Below, piece by piece: positions 34,230 to 45,905 of a DNA stretch of 64,000 nt (its first letter is position 1; every line of letters begins with the position of its first letter). Below the pieces are notes generated by a model. It was given only the letters and a program-made list of their open reading frames with translations, was not told the origin of the DNA and did no database searches. The DNA comes from Cydia pomonella (taxonomy: Eukaryota > Arthropoda > Insecta > Lepidoptera > Tortricidae), in the NCBI RefSeq assembly GCF_033807575.1, contig NC_084707.1:18462550-18526549 (forward strand). The letters are read 5' to 3'. Both the position numbers and the translations under genes were made by a program.

Positions 34230-34845
34230 ATCAATATACTATATATATCTCATGAAACACTTAATGTATAATGTTTATTGAGATTTTATTTAAGGTTTTG
34301 TAGAAAATCTAGCTTAACCTAAATTTATGTCAGCTTTTGCGCGAGCGGCTTCTGTATTTAGTAAAACTGCCACGTAAAATTCAAGACTCGTGGAGTAAAT
34401 ACCGAACAAAGCGCCTAATGTGGATAGCGGACACACGAAAATTAATAAGACACAAATAAGCGAAAATTATAGATTGAATTGACTTGACAATTAAGTTTAG
34501 TAATAATGAGTATATAACCGCTATGACACGAAACACGAATTTACACGAAGGTACGAATGAACGAATGAATGGAATGAGATTGGGATGCGCTAACGCTAAG
34601 GATTTTACATTCAAACTAGATGTTACATCTAGCCACTCCGTTGACCCAGGCGGGTGAGGCGCCAGTATTTGAACGAGTCACATTTTTTGTTTTCATTGTA
34701 CCTCCACTTTCCATACATTGTACTTTTGTGCATGTGATTGCGGTCAGACATTGTCGGCACAGACGTTTTCCAATGAAATAAATAATAATTAATTTTGAAT
34801 TTGAAAATAACTGTAACATATCAAAGAAAATTAAATCCAAATGAA
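34230..34845. other. RNMT upstream region
   Basis: Expected 5' UTR and promoter of RNMT. No clear core promoter motif and no coding frame that I can support. Confidence 0.4.
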
Positions 34846-35030
34846 CGTCATTTATCATTCAAAATCATCATTTAAAAGTAAATTCTTCCAGCCAATACAA
34901 GGGACCAACTCAAAATTTGAATCAAATTACATTTGACTTTGCCCCGCATGCAGACAAAATGTAACTTTCTCGTCAGTTTTTGAACAATCAAAAGCCTTTA
35001 CCAGCTGGTGTGGTGAAAATAAAACTATCA
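34846..35030. repeat. Single-arm copy of the fold-back element
   Basis: 'atcattcaaaatcatcattt' through 'gcctttaccagctggtgtgg' 'tgaaaa' corresponds to about 180 bp of the left arm of the fold-back element at 35893-37035, in the same orientation. Confidence 0.7.
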
Positions 35031-35084
35031 TAATTATTAAAATGTAATTTTAAAATAGTTGTGTGACACTGACATTCCAGGACT

Positions 35085-35620
35085 TCGGGATTTCGGGATT
35101 ACTGGCACGGGCGTGACGGACGATACCGAAGTCTCTGGAACTCCAACAGGTTCTGCGGTTTTTAATATCCTGGGTCAACGGGGATCCGGGATTTTAGAAG
35201 CCGTGGGCCCAATTTTGTAAAGTTACAAGTTTACTTGTTTACAACTGTAATTATCTGTGTGTATTTATACAACACCTATAGCCGTTCACAGTGCATTACA
35301 GGTGCCTGTAACCTGTACTCTTGTAACTTGTAACTTTATAAAATCGGGCCCTGGGCTTCTAAAATGCAGGGCACCAGAATTCCGGGGCAAATCATATAGG
35401 ATTACGTGACACTGAGTATCCGGGAATGCAGGACACTTGGAAACCGAGACTTTGTGATCGAGATTCTTTGATTCAGGGACTCCAGGAATTAGGACTCATG
35501 GATTCTGGGAAACCGTCACCGGGACTCCAGGATATTGGGACTTAGAAAATTTGGGGTCTTTGACCTCGTAATTCTAGGCCACCGGGATATTGGGAGCCAA
35601 TTTGGAATTCGACATAACTT
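35085..35620. repeat. Degenerate GGGA(C/T)T-rich minisatellite interrupted by a MITE
   Basis: Imperfect units such as 'cgggactccaggatattggg', 'acttcgggatttcgggatta' and 'ccgggaatgcaggacactt' recur with no strict period. The element at 35205-35351 interrupts the tract, which resumes with 'tgggcttctaaaatgcaggg' after 'gggattttagaagccgtggg' on the left. Confidence 0.6.
35205..35351. mobile_element. 147-bp MITE with gggccc ends
   Basis: The left 'gggcccaattttgtaaagtt' plus 'acaagt' is the near reverse complement of the right 'acttgtaactttataaaatc' plus 'gggccc' (about 26 bp with two mismatches). Its interior is AT-rich and non-coding. Confidence 0.8.
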
Positions 35621-35892
35621 CTACGTCTAATCGGGGATTTGCTCTCTACCTAATTTGTGAGTTTTTTATACCTCGGCCTTCAATTCACCTCAATTATGCT
35701 CAAGATTCTGAATTATATACTTAAACTTATTAGCCAAGTCGGTAGTGGCCTTGCATGCAAATCAGGATGTCCCGGATCCATATCCTGGTAAGGGCAGTTT
35801 GGGGCATTCCACAAAAAGGTCTACTTCGTCACACGGATATTGTTGTTGAATTACGGATAATATGTTAATTACGATAATTACGAGCCAACAGT

Positions 35893-37035
35893 GAAATAGT
35901 TATTAGTTTTACAAGGGGGCAAAGTTGATGTTTATCCGCTCGTGCTAATACTGATACCCGAGCAAGCGAAAAAGATTCCAAAATTGAACCACAAGCGTAG
36001 CTAGTGGTGTGAGGAGTGGAGTCTTGAGCGTTGCGAGGGTTTCAAGGCACGAGGGTTAAACAAACTTTGCCTCCGAGTGAAACAAAAAATATTTTACCAC
36101 ACCAACGCGAGTAAAATACTAATTATGAAATACCAAAAAATCACCCCAAATCAAATCCAAATGAACTTAATATAAAATGTATCATTCAAAATCATCATTT
36201 AAAATCAATTCCACCAGCTAAAATAAGGAAACAACTCAAAATTTGCATCTGATTACTTTGCACGAATGTGGATAAAATTCAACTTTCTCATTTGTTTTTA
36301 AATAATCAAGAGCGCCTTTACCAGTTGGTGTGGTGAAAAAATAATGAACGCAAATTGCAATGAGCCGTAACATGATTCCTCTATGGCTGTATGTAATAAT
36401 CATGTAATCATGTGTGATCTGTATTACTGATATATTTTATTTTTCACCACACGAACTGGTAAAGGCCCTCTTGATTATTCAAAAACTAATGAGAAAGTTG
36501 CATTTTATCCACATGTGGGGCAAAGTAATCAGATTGCAGGCAGATTATGAATGATAATTTTTTTATGTAAGTAGTTCATTTGGATTAGATTTTTTTGGTA
36601 TTTCATAGTTATTATTTTTCTCGCGTTGGTGTGGTGAAAAATTTTGTGTTTCACTCGGAGGCAATAGTACATTACGATACAAGTGCGAAAAATAGGAATT
36701 TCGCAACGAGTGGTGATAAATTAAAACACGACCGAAAGTAGTGTTTTAAATCGACACGAGTTGCGAATTACCTATTCGCACATGTATCGTACAACGTTTT
36801 ACAGTACATATGGTCCTTTAAATGTTCGACACAGTAACGTAATATGCTAATTTTCGCACTATTGCGGTAAAGTAGCACCATATGTACTGTAAAATTTGTT
36901 TAACGCTCGTGCCTTAAAATCCTCGCAAAGCTTAAGATTCCACTTCTTTCTTTCTTTCGCTTTTCGGGTATCTATATTAGCATGAGCGGTTAAACAACAA
37001 CTTTGTCCCCTTATAAAACAAATAATTATTATTTT
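35893..37035. mobile_element. Long fold-back element with a repeat inserted in one arm
   Basis: The left arm (about 35893-36345) and right arm (about 36433-37035) are inverted copies. Examples are 'ctttgcctccgagtgaaaca' versus 'tgtttcactcggaggcaa', 'ttaccacaccaacgcgag' versus 'ctcgcgttggtgtggtga', and 'gcctttaccagttggtgtgg' versus 'ccacacgaactggtaaaggc'. The right arm is longer because repeat copy 3 (36662-36894) sits in it. The centre of about 90 bp is unrelated. No coding frame. Confidence 0.8.
36662..36894 (+). repeat. Dispersed repeat with internal hairpin, copy 3
   Basis: Starts 'caatagtacattacgataca', ends 'agcaccatatgtactgtaaa'. Inserted in the right arm of the fold-back element, so younger than it. 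It contains the same inverted pair as the other copies. Confidence 0.8.
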
Positions 37036-37249
37036 CAGGGTTATTATTTTTTATGCATCATACAGTAAAACTCTTCTAGAGAAATCCGAACGGACCACGT
37101 CAAAACCGCGTCTAAAATGAAAAAAGCTTATTAACCGCGATATATATTTATTAAATTATAACTCGAATTAAGAATTTTAACTGAAATTCACTAAGCTCCT
37201 TAGGACAATTAGTATTGTTATCAATTGCACCCATTCATATCGTTTAACT

Positions 37250-37770
37250 CGTGTAGGAAGAGCTGATGGAGCAAGTGGAGGCAGCGCGGCGGCGCCGGCG
37301 CAGGCCGCGGCGGCGGCAAGGTGCGAGAGGGCAGGTCCACCGGGGTCGCGGCGCGCGGCGGGGGTTCGTGCCGTTACGTGGAGCGTGCGCCCGCGCTGCC
37401 ACGACGCCCCGCTTCACTCAGTTGCTTCGTGCGCGAAAGTCGTTACATGCGTCACTATCGCATTCCCTTCACACGCGACGATCGAAAATAATCATCAAAA
37501 TTGAAATCAGTGTGTACTCAGTACTGTTAATCCGATGTTTAGTGTAGTGCTTGGGACACCGTGAACATAACCTTGTGTTGTGCGAGAAAGCGTGTGACGT
37601 CAGTACCGATCATATGTTGGACGCGGATGCAGTGATGGAATGCGGTGTGTTGTTGTGACGTCCGATGGTGCAGTGTGGTCCCTTACCTGGACAGTAGCCG
37701 TGGCGTAGCCGCGGGTGTTCCACGGGAACCATGCGGAGAAAAAGATGAACCAGGATGACGAGAGCTTGGT
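37250..37770 (+). other. GC-rich island, possible first exon of an unidentified gene
   Basis: An abrupt GC-rich block with CGG/GCG runs in an AT-rich neighbourhood, followed by a CRE-like 'tgacgtcag' near 37594 and two ATGs near the right end. The second ATG (37745) would read MNQDDESL and runs into 'gtaatatc', which could be a splice donor. It may be a promoter plus 5' UTR exon of a plus-strand gene with distant exons, but no later exon was recognised. The 93-codon frame at 37266 is Arg/Ala-rich and not convincing. Confidence 0.3.
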
Positions 37771-38765
37771 AATATCACTTTCATATTCACTGTTTTGTTT
37801 TTTTATTGTCCATGTACGATATAGGTTTACTTTCCCTGCTTGATTGTGTAAAATCGGAACAATAAACGGATATAAGCACACAGGTTACGACTTACGACTT
37901 ACGAGAGCACCGGTGGAAATCGACTAGCGTCTTTAATGCAGTAAGCAGTGAACAGTATTGGCTATTTTTAATGATGACTTTATCATTGATTTTACTGTAC
38001 GAATTTAACATCTCGCTTAGCTAGACGTTGAAGGCCATTCCACATCCAAACGTTTACTTTAGTATTTTATGCATACCTACGCAAGCCTTCATAACATGAC
38101 GATGTTCATATTTTAAAACTATATACTTACCTTCCAAGTTCCACGATAAGGCACAAGCAAGCAAGTTGTAAGTATTGGTAACATATGGAAGGCGGAAATT
38201 TGGCATCTGATGCTATTTAAATGTTTTACCAGTTAGTCGGCATAACGTAATTAAATCGTGATTGAAATAATAGCAATAGGTATTAAAATTAAATTAACAT
38301 TAAAATATTAATGATAGTAAAGTTAGGATTGAGTCAACACATCTCCAGAGCACTGACCATAATTTTATGAGGTAGTGTGGGCAGCTCGTTCCAAAAAAAA
38401 CCGTGAGTCACTGATCTAGAATACCTCAGCGCGTGTGTATGTAAGTACAGCATATAACATAGGTGTACATTTTCGCCCAAATATATTTCTGCTACTCTAT
38501 TACTCCTCGTTGGCAGTAGCAACGTGCAGCTATCGCTGGTTATATCAGTGTTGAAAGTGTCCGTGGGAGCGGGTATTGCCTCACTAGCAGCAACACCAGG
38601 CGCTCCAGTTTCTGCCATTGTTGTTCACTTCAGATTAGTTTCTTTCAACATTTCCCTTATACTCGATCACACACTCCTTACGTCTTCTGTAGAACGTAAT
38701 GGCAATACCTAGTTGTTATGTTGTTACAAATCATGAACATAATCTCCTATCTTGCATACTTAAAT
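37771..38765. other. Stretch without recognised elements
   Basis: AT-rich. A minus-strand frame at 38334-38618 has a YSRSVTHGFFWNELPTLP segment that vaguely recalls LINE C-termini (FF-WNELP), but the evidence is too thin for a call. Confidence 0.4.
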
Positions 38766-38769
38766 ACGA

Positions 38770-38880
38770 TTTGATACGAATAAAACAATTAGGCCGAGGC
38801 ACGTCTACACTTGATAGTTTGTGCGCGAGGAAATTGCCTCGCGCGTATGTTCGCTCTGTGTGGACTCGCCTATAGAGATT
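38770..38880. repeat. Half copy of the long palindrome
   Basis: 'ggccgaggcacgtctacact' then 'gtttgtgcgcgaggaaattg' and 'cctcgcgcgtatgttcgctc' 'tgtgtggac' match one arm of the palindrome at 40794-40999. Confidence 0.75.
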
Positions 38881-39872
38881 TAGAAAAAGACATGCATTTG
38901 TACGAGTGTTTGACATTTTTATAGGGGGTTCTTGCCTTTAATAGGTAGGTACAGAAAAAAAATTGATGTTGTTGGTCTTCGGAAGCCGATTAAAAGACGT
39001 TGAATTGAAAACTGTTTCTCGATTTAATTTAATTTAAAGGGATATCGAATGCGCCCTTTAAGTCAAGTCAAATGCTAGGTATACGGTTGTCAATGAACTA
39101 TTGTTATACACACTCGTCGAACTAAGAATGCGCATTATAAAATGCAACTGTTTGTAAATAATTATTGATTGCGTGCGTTCATGCCATTCAAATCCGTTTG
39201 GTATTTACTAAATGCGGTTTTGTGTTAATTATTCTCTAGCAATTGAAATATTCTGCTGATATTGCCCCGACATTGTTTTATTACATGAAGTGTCTTCTCA
39301 CGTAAATTAATAGGAAATATGGACGTGGGCAGTATTCCATTCCAACCTTTTAGACAGAAACAAATGGGCTCATCAGGTTGCGTGATCTGCATTTCTAATA
39401 TTAACTGTGTCCCAGAAGTACCTCTTGCCAGGCCTAAGCCAAGCCTCCAGGTTAATGCCAGGCGAATGCCAAAAGACCAGATGGTTTTATTTCGAAACCT
39501 TGGCAAAAGCCGTGCCGCTTATGGCTCTCATCTCTCATGGGAAGCATCCCAGCGTGTGTCAGCACTTTTGAACCGTCCTAAGTTAATACCATCGATCTGC
39601 TGTATTGTATTGATTACAGAGTATGCGGCTAAGCAAAATAATATTTGAGTACCATTGCCAGTAGGTATCTTATTCTGTCTTGAAGCTCATAACATTTTGT
39701 GGTTCGAGTAGAGAAGAGACTGCCTAGAGGACTCATATAGGTAGGAGTTAGATTACTCGTTCCGCATCGTATTTGAACCAGCTACAGTCCGGGTGATCCT
39801 TTTATCTAGTTTTTTAGGGCTCTGTAGTCAATAAGCAATCCTTATAGTTTCTCCATGGACGCCTGTCTATTT

Positions 39873-40670
39873 TTTCACGTCAGCAGCTCGAACAAGGGTA
39901 ATTTGCTGCTTAAAAACAGTGAGCAAAATCGCATTTTGCTCACTGAGTGAGACATTACATTCAAGTGACCATTTCAACGTGCGGGGCCTAATACAAGTTC
40001 GAAGTATTTGGATTCTATTGTCTTTGTCCCTTTCACGTCATTAGCAAAAAGAAAGAGACAAAAAAGTGCATACGTAATTCAACGGTATATTAACGGTTTA
40101 TAATAGACCCCCGAAATAAGGCAGACCGCATCGTTCCAAAACACCCTACGAGTCTTCATTCGTAATAATTAATTAATGAAAATTATTAAATAAATGTTTA
40201 AAATTTAATAAAACTCCATATTTTACGTATTTTATTATACAAACAAAATAATGAACTTATACAAATTTACGGAATTGTTACATGGTAAATAATTATATTT
40301 AACTACTTTTAAATATCTCTACTGTAGTTGACAAATAGTAGTATCCGCAATTCGGACCGTATCTTACAAAGTTTTTTTTCTTACAAAAAAAAGTTGTCGA
40401 TTGAACTGTCATTAATTCATTATTTTCGTATTATTTTATTGAAATTTCTTTCGTTTTGTTTTATTGTGGTAATTAAAGTTAATTGTTAGAATACCTTCAG
40501 AAAACATGAGTGAAATAGTGAGTATGAGTGCCTTACTACGCTCAAGATTCAAAATTAGATTCACTCGCTACGCTCGTGAACCTATTATAGAATCTTTCGC
40601 TTGCACGGGACTCAAAACAAGCACTCGAAGAAATATCAAACTTTGCTCTCTTGTTGTACAAATAACTATT
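39873..40670 (+). repeat. ~0.8-kb dispersed repeat, copy 1
   Basis: Collinear and highly similar to 44990-45905, from 'tttcacgtcagcagctcgaa' to 'cttgttgtacaaataacta'. An internal hairpin 'gagcaaaatcgcattttgctc' lies near the left end. Relative to copy 2 it lacks about 100 bp after 'aaaacatgagtgaaatagtga'. No protein similarity. Confidence 0.8.
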
Positions 40671-40793
40671 TTTTATTCAAGCTTAGCTTACCACATATCT
40701 AAAAATATAGTTCCTAGGTATAAGTTTCAAATAGCCTGACTAGTAGTCACGTTTTTAGGCTTTAGGTACTAAAAATCTAGAGCGTTAATAGCC

Positions 40794-40999
40794 GAGTCCA
40801 CACAGAGCGAGCATACGCGCGAGGCAATTTCCTCACCCACAAACCGGCTACTGTAGACGTGCCTCGGCCGAGGCGGCGCGCTCAGGCGAGGAAAACGCAC
40901 GCGCCGCCTCGGTCGAGGCACATCTACACTGGCCGGTTTGTGCGTGAGGAAATTGCCTCGCACGTACGTGCTCGCTCGCTCGCTCTGTGTGACCCGCTT
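40794..40999. repeat. Long GC-rich palindrome
   Basis: Arms of about 90 bp: left 'cacacagagcgagcatacgc', 'gcgaggcaatttcctcaccc', 'gtagacgtgcctcggccgag'. The right arm is its reverse complement with few changes ('gaggaaattgcctcgcacgt', 'gctcgctctgtgtgac'). The central spacer is about 18 bp. Probably a hairpin MITE; one arm recurs at 38770-38880. Confidence 0.8.
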
Positions 41000-42735
41000 A
41001 TTGACAAATATTGGTCGTTTATTGCCTAATTACTTATGTTACATACATTGTTCCCTTGTTACTGATGATTAGACCAACATATTTACAGCAACAACTCATA
41101 AATGAACACTGTCCTTTTCTTTTTGCAACGCCTCTGATTTATGATTAGACAGCAGTGTCTAGCTAGTCTACTTAAACTAGATAAGTACCTAAGTAGGTTA
41201 TATAGGTACGGAGCAAGTAAAGCTAAGGCTTACCAATAGCACTATCGTTGACTATAAATTAATAATAACTATGAGCTTGCATACTTACTTCGACTATTAT
41301 ATATAGTTAGCGCCGAATATTTTTGTAGAAAGTGTAAGTGAAACCACCGGACCTTCGGACACTCGCATTCAGTTCCGTCTAAAAGCACAATTTATTAATG
41401 GAGTCTTATTTTGCAACATTCGAATAGTCAAATAAAAAATATCCATTATTTAAGTTATAGGTCTTAGTAAGTAATTAAATGAAAAATAGCGACCTATTAT
41501 TTATTCGAAGCTGTAAATTATACGTATTGTTATACAAATTTTCGAGCAGGCGAGTTTTAATACATTTTTTTCTTGTTAATGTCGTAGGTAATAGCCGCAT
41601 AGGTGTTCTCAGAACGTCTTGCAGAAAGAGACCGACATCATTTTGTGATCAACGCAAAAAAGTCGAATCGGTCGCCTTTTGTTGTTGTTTTGTTTTTTTG
41701 TTACCAACAATTTGTTACCACGCAGATCTACTTATGTACTTACTGCGCGTTGAAATCTTTTGGTAGATCCTGCACGTGTCCACGCGCACCCTGTGCACGC
41801 ACCGTGCTTCCAATCAAGATACAACATTACTTCATAAATGAGTGTAACTAACGAGTTATTTCTGCACTACAGACAAGTAGGTGCAAAAAGTTATGACTGA
41901 TAGGTGCAGTACAAAGTTACGTTTCTTCATTATTGTTATGTCCAATGTAAAATTCAAAATTTATTCTGCAAGTAGGCCTCAAGGGCTCTTTTACAAGTCA
42001 ATACAACATTTATAGTAACATCATATAGTGACATGAAAAATACATAACAACATTTATAAATACAACAGCCAATACCTGGGTAAACATTACATTATAATAA
42101 TCTTAAAATAAATAATTACTACAATACAATAGAGATGTATAGTCTCTATGGTTAAAAACACATTAAATCTGGAGATGTAAAAGGTGCCCAATGTCAGAGT
42201 ACTAATACTAATAAAATTTGGAGGCGTAAAGTCTCTCCAAGTGTCAAAATAAAATTTATACTAAATAAATAAACCGCGTCTGGACTGTTAAACTAGCAGT
42301 CTCATAAACTAATGCTACAGAATACATAACTAGTATGTACCAAGTCAAGTATATTATACAGTATGACAGAGACGTATAGTCTCCACGGTTATGTCACATT
42401 AGCGAAATCTCAGGTGCATATATTATGTAAGGCGATTTGACCTCCACTTCTTCATGTTATAAAGTCGGTCGGCTCGGCATAAAACGAATAATTTCTCAAA
42501 AAACTCTTTTTCATGCAGAACCTATCTATACAGAAGATGTGTATTTTTTTAAGCTACCAAAATCTGCAAAACGCTCAATGGGCTTCTATTTCTGTTCTAG
42601 TAAAATATATAATAGGGAATTAAGTTGGTAAGTTAGATTCGTCCGGTTTGTAGTTTTGCATAAATTAAACGAATTGTGTGAAGCGTATGTGCTACGGGTG
42701 ACCCGTAACGGGTCCCATACCAGCTTAACCCGGCT
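41000..42735. other. Stretch without a supported gene
   Basis: AT-rich. At 41940-42430 a zone with 'gtaggcctcaagggctcttt' and repeated 'tatagtctc(t/c)a(t/c)gg' motifs looks like old retroelement sequence, but I could not classify it. Confidence 0.4.
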
Positions 42736-42739
42736 TTTC

Positions 42740-42902
42740 TATGGCTGTTTATTATTGTTAGAACTAAATAAATGGTTGCCTGGAAGAGATCGCTATTGAG
42801 CGATAAGACCGCCTGAATTTTTACCTAATGTAATGTGTGTTCTTTTTCTGTATTCCCTTTTCATTATGTAGTGCACAATAAAGAATATATTGTTATTATT
42901 TG
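42740..42902 (+). mobile_element. 3' end of a non-LTR retrotransposon
   Basis: 'aaataaatggttgcctggaa', 'gagatcgctattgagcgata', 'agaccgcctg', then 'gtgcacaataaagaatatat' and a (tta)n tail. The 'ggttgcctggaagagatcgc' block is a hallmark I associate with the 3' UTR of lepidopteran LINE copies. No coding part remains. Confidence 0.65.
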
Positions 42903-43640
42903 TATGTCTTTCCCATCATGGAACAATGGTGTTCCGGACCTTTGGGAGCCCTGCACGGAGCCGAACCCATCACGTAGAGGCCCTTTTGACACTTGAATGA
43001 AATGTAAGGGGTACACCGAGCGGATGTTGCCCTTGCCCGTGTCATGGGACGCACGCAGAGGCAGCACCCCAGGGTGTAACGACTATTTGAGAGTTAATGG
43101 AATCTAAAATGAACTGGGCTATTGGGTGAAAGCGATGGACTAAATCAGTATTTAGCCCAGTGGCTATGGGATAAAAAACCGGACGCCTGCCTATTAAAAC
43201 GGTATTCAATATTATTTCCGGTAGACGGTGACTCGCCCCCACAAGATGGGCCCCCACAAAAAGCGACATCTAGGATGCCTCAAGGGCAACACCGGTGTGA
43301 GCGGCTCAGGGGTGTCGACAGGTGTACGCCGCTTTCTACCGTGGCTGCGAGCAGCCACTGTGCCAACTCGCGTCTTATGCAATTGTTCACTTCCACCTCT
43401 GGAGCTTATAGCTCTAACGACTCCACTCTGGCCGGCTGGCTAAGGCAAGCCAGAGGCAGAGAATCCTGTCCCGCCCACCCTCCTTGCGGGTAACAGAACT
43501 CCCCAGGAGCACTCGGGTACGTGAGGTCTCTACTCCCCAACAGCTCGCCACAAGCTGCCCTGCGTTGACTGATTGCACTAGTAAAACCAACGGGCGATGG
43601 GGTCGTCACATCCCTACGCCTTATTATTATTAGTACCTGA
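42903..43640. other. GC-rich segment, possibly the 5' part of a retroelement
   Basis: More GC-rich than its surroundings, with 'cacgtagaggcccttttgac', 'ccggctggctaaggcaagcc' and 'gggtacgtgaggtctctact'. Overlapping open frames exist on both strands (for example 43122-43493) but none has a recognisable domain. It directly follows a LINE 3' tail. Confidence 0.35.
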
Positions 43641-43779
43641 GCGACCGAGGATTGCTCGGTTATAACTATTTATTGTAATATGGTGGTGTATAGGTGATAA
43701 TCTTATCTACATTTTTTTACTAAATTAAACTTGTCTAAAACAATAAAAATTAAAAAATTATATATAAACTTGAACATTT

Positions 43780-44085
43780 AAAAAAAAAGTTAGTCACCGG
43801 GCGAAATTCGAACCCGTAACACTCGTTTAGCAGTCCGCGTCTTAACCCGCTGGACCAGACGGACAGTGGCCGGCAACACGAAATTAGCGACCATATTCTG
43901 CGTCGAAAGAAAAACGCATGAAAACTCGAAAACACGCGTTTTCTCAAACATAAGACTAATCTAGATAGATTGTATACCCCTAAAAATCCCCATATACCAA
44001 ATTTCAGCGAAATCGTTAGAGCAGTTTCCGAGATCACAGAAATATATATACAAGAATTGCTCGTTTAAAGGTATAAGATTATTAT
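43780..44085 (-). mobile_element. tRNA-derived SINE head next to a repeat tail
   Basis: The minus strand has 'gtctggtccagcgggttaag' (A-box side) and 'acgggttcgaatttcgcccg' (B-box side). The adjoining 43930-44085 ('ctaatctagatagattgtat', 'gaattgctcgtttaaaggta') matches a repeat tail common in Lepidoptera. Not a functional tRNA: stem pairing is poor. Confidence 0.55.
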
Positions 44086-44989
44086 TATAATAAATACTTT
44101 AGACTTACTCGTACTCATATCGTTCGTATATGACAATTAGGGAAAGGGATCGAAACGTTATCCGTTATCGCGCTTAGCCGTTATGAAAAAAAACTAGCTC
44201 TTCAGATTGTATATGGTGTTAAACGAAAATTAAAGCCAAGATATTACAATCAAGGTATCGATACGTAAAAAGGATCAACAATAAACCACCTAAACATATT
44301 TACATAGATGAAAGAACTTATATGTGTGTATGCTTGTGAGGAGGGAGGAAATGTGTCTTCCTGCAATTCTTCAGACGTATACTACCTTAATGTCTTAGAA
44401 ATAAGGTCGTGTACACATTTTTGGCACTTTGACCATGTAGCATATAGATATTATAGACTGTACATTGTATCTACAATGTTATGATTTTAAAATTTCGCTA
44501 AGTGATAGGTGGTGGCGTGGCTATCTATTATAATTACGAGACACTAATAGACTTTGTATGGAGAATAACAGTCTTTGTTTCTTTCTTGTTTGTTACAGCA
44601 CTTTAATTGATTAGTGATATAGTGATTACATGCAACTGAAATCCGATATTTCATTTAACGAAGTTATAAATATACTTGATGCCTGTTATCTACTCCTACT
44701 CCTACTCGTAATAATGTGTCGTGATTCATCAACTAAATGTATTTTTATTCGCTACGTTATGTGCCTATTCGCCTATATCTATTAACATTCTATTAAATTT
44801 TGAACTATGGATACAAAAAATATTGAAAAAAAAAACATTAATTTCAATGAAAACTATGTACAGCGAACGTAATCGGTTAAGCCGTTTTTGAAAATGTCCT
44901 CGGTTCTCAGTAAATGACGTATAAACCATTATAAAATGTTGCTAAGCAGACTGCCCATTTGTTGACTGTACAATACAATACAAATACTC
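44086..44989. other. Stretch without recognised elements
   Basis: AT-rich, no coding frame, no terminal repeats seen. Confidence 0.5.
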
Positions 44990-45905
44990 TTTTCACGTCA
45001 GCAGCTGGAACAAGGGTAATTTGCTGCTTAAAAACAGTGAGCAAAATCGCATTTTGCTCACTGAGTGAGACAAAATAACATTCAAGTGACCTTCATATTC
45101 GAATGTCATTTCAACGTGCGGGGCCTAATACAAGTTCGAAGTATTTGGATTCTATTGTCTTTGTCCCTTTCACGTCATTAGCAAAAAGAAAGAGATAAAA
45201 AAGTGCATACGTAATTCAACGATATATTGACTGTTTATAATAGACCCTCGAAATAAGTCAGACCGCATCGTTCCAAAACACCCTACGAGTCTACATTCGT
45301 AATAATGAATTAATGAAATAAAAGTTTAAAATTTAATAAAAAATACCATATTTTACGTATTTTATTATACAATCAAAACAATATACTTATACAAATTTAC
45401 GCAATTGTTACGCAGTAAATAATTCTACTTAACGACTTTTAACGATCTCTACTATAGTTGACAAATAGTAGTATCCGCAATTCGGACCGTAACTTACAAA
45501 GTTTTTTTAACAAAAAAAAGTTCACGATTAAACTGTCAATTGATGTTCGTTAATTCATTATTTTCGTATCATTTTATTGAAATTTCTTTCGTTTTGTTTT
45601 ATTGCGGTAATTAAAGTTAATTGTTAGAATAACTTCAGAAAACATGACTGAAATAGTGATGAAGACGGATTACATTTTTTCAGGTTGTATTTTTTGATGG
45701 CTGACTGACGTGAAAAATTTTGTGTACTACACGAGATCAAAGTTATTTACATCTCGTGTGCTTTTGAGTCCCTTACCACGCTCAAGATTCTAAATGAGAT
45801 TCACGAGCGTAGCGAGTACTATAGAATCTTTCGCTTGCACGGGACTCAAAACAAGCACTCGAAGAAATATCAAACTTTGCTCTCTTGTTGTACAAATAAC
45901 TATTA
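44990..45905 (+). repeat. ~0.9-kb dispersed repeat, copy 2
   Basis: Longer partner of 39873-40670. It contains the segment missing there, including 'gatggctgactgacgtgaaa' at about 45700. 'tttcacgtcag' at the left edge and 'ctgacgtgaaa' at 45710 are inverted, so the core (44990-45720) may be the actual element and the 'tctttcgcttgcacgggact' part a shared downstream module. Confidence 0.75.

Noticed and set aside
37266..37547. 93-codon Arg/Ala-rich frame as a real protein
   Set aside because: Composition is that of translated GC-rich untranslated sequence; no similarity and no supported continuation.
38334..38618. 94-codon minus-strand frame as a LINE relic
   Set aside because: Only one short segment (FFWNELP-like) resembles LINE C-termini; too weak to call.
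39319..39648. 109-codon frame on the plus strand with a 93-codon frame opposite
   Set aside because: Neither has a recognisable motif or splice context.
43122..43493. 123-codon frame in a GC-rich block
   Set aside because: No domain recognised and frames overlap on both strands; probably retroelement 5' sequence.
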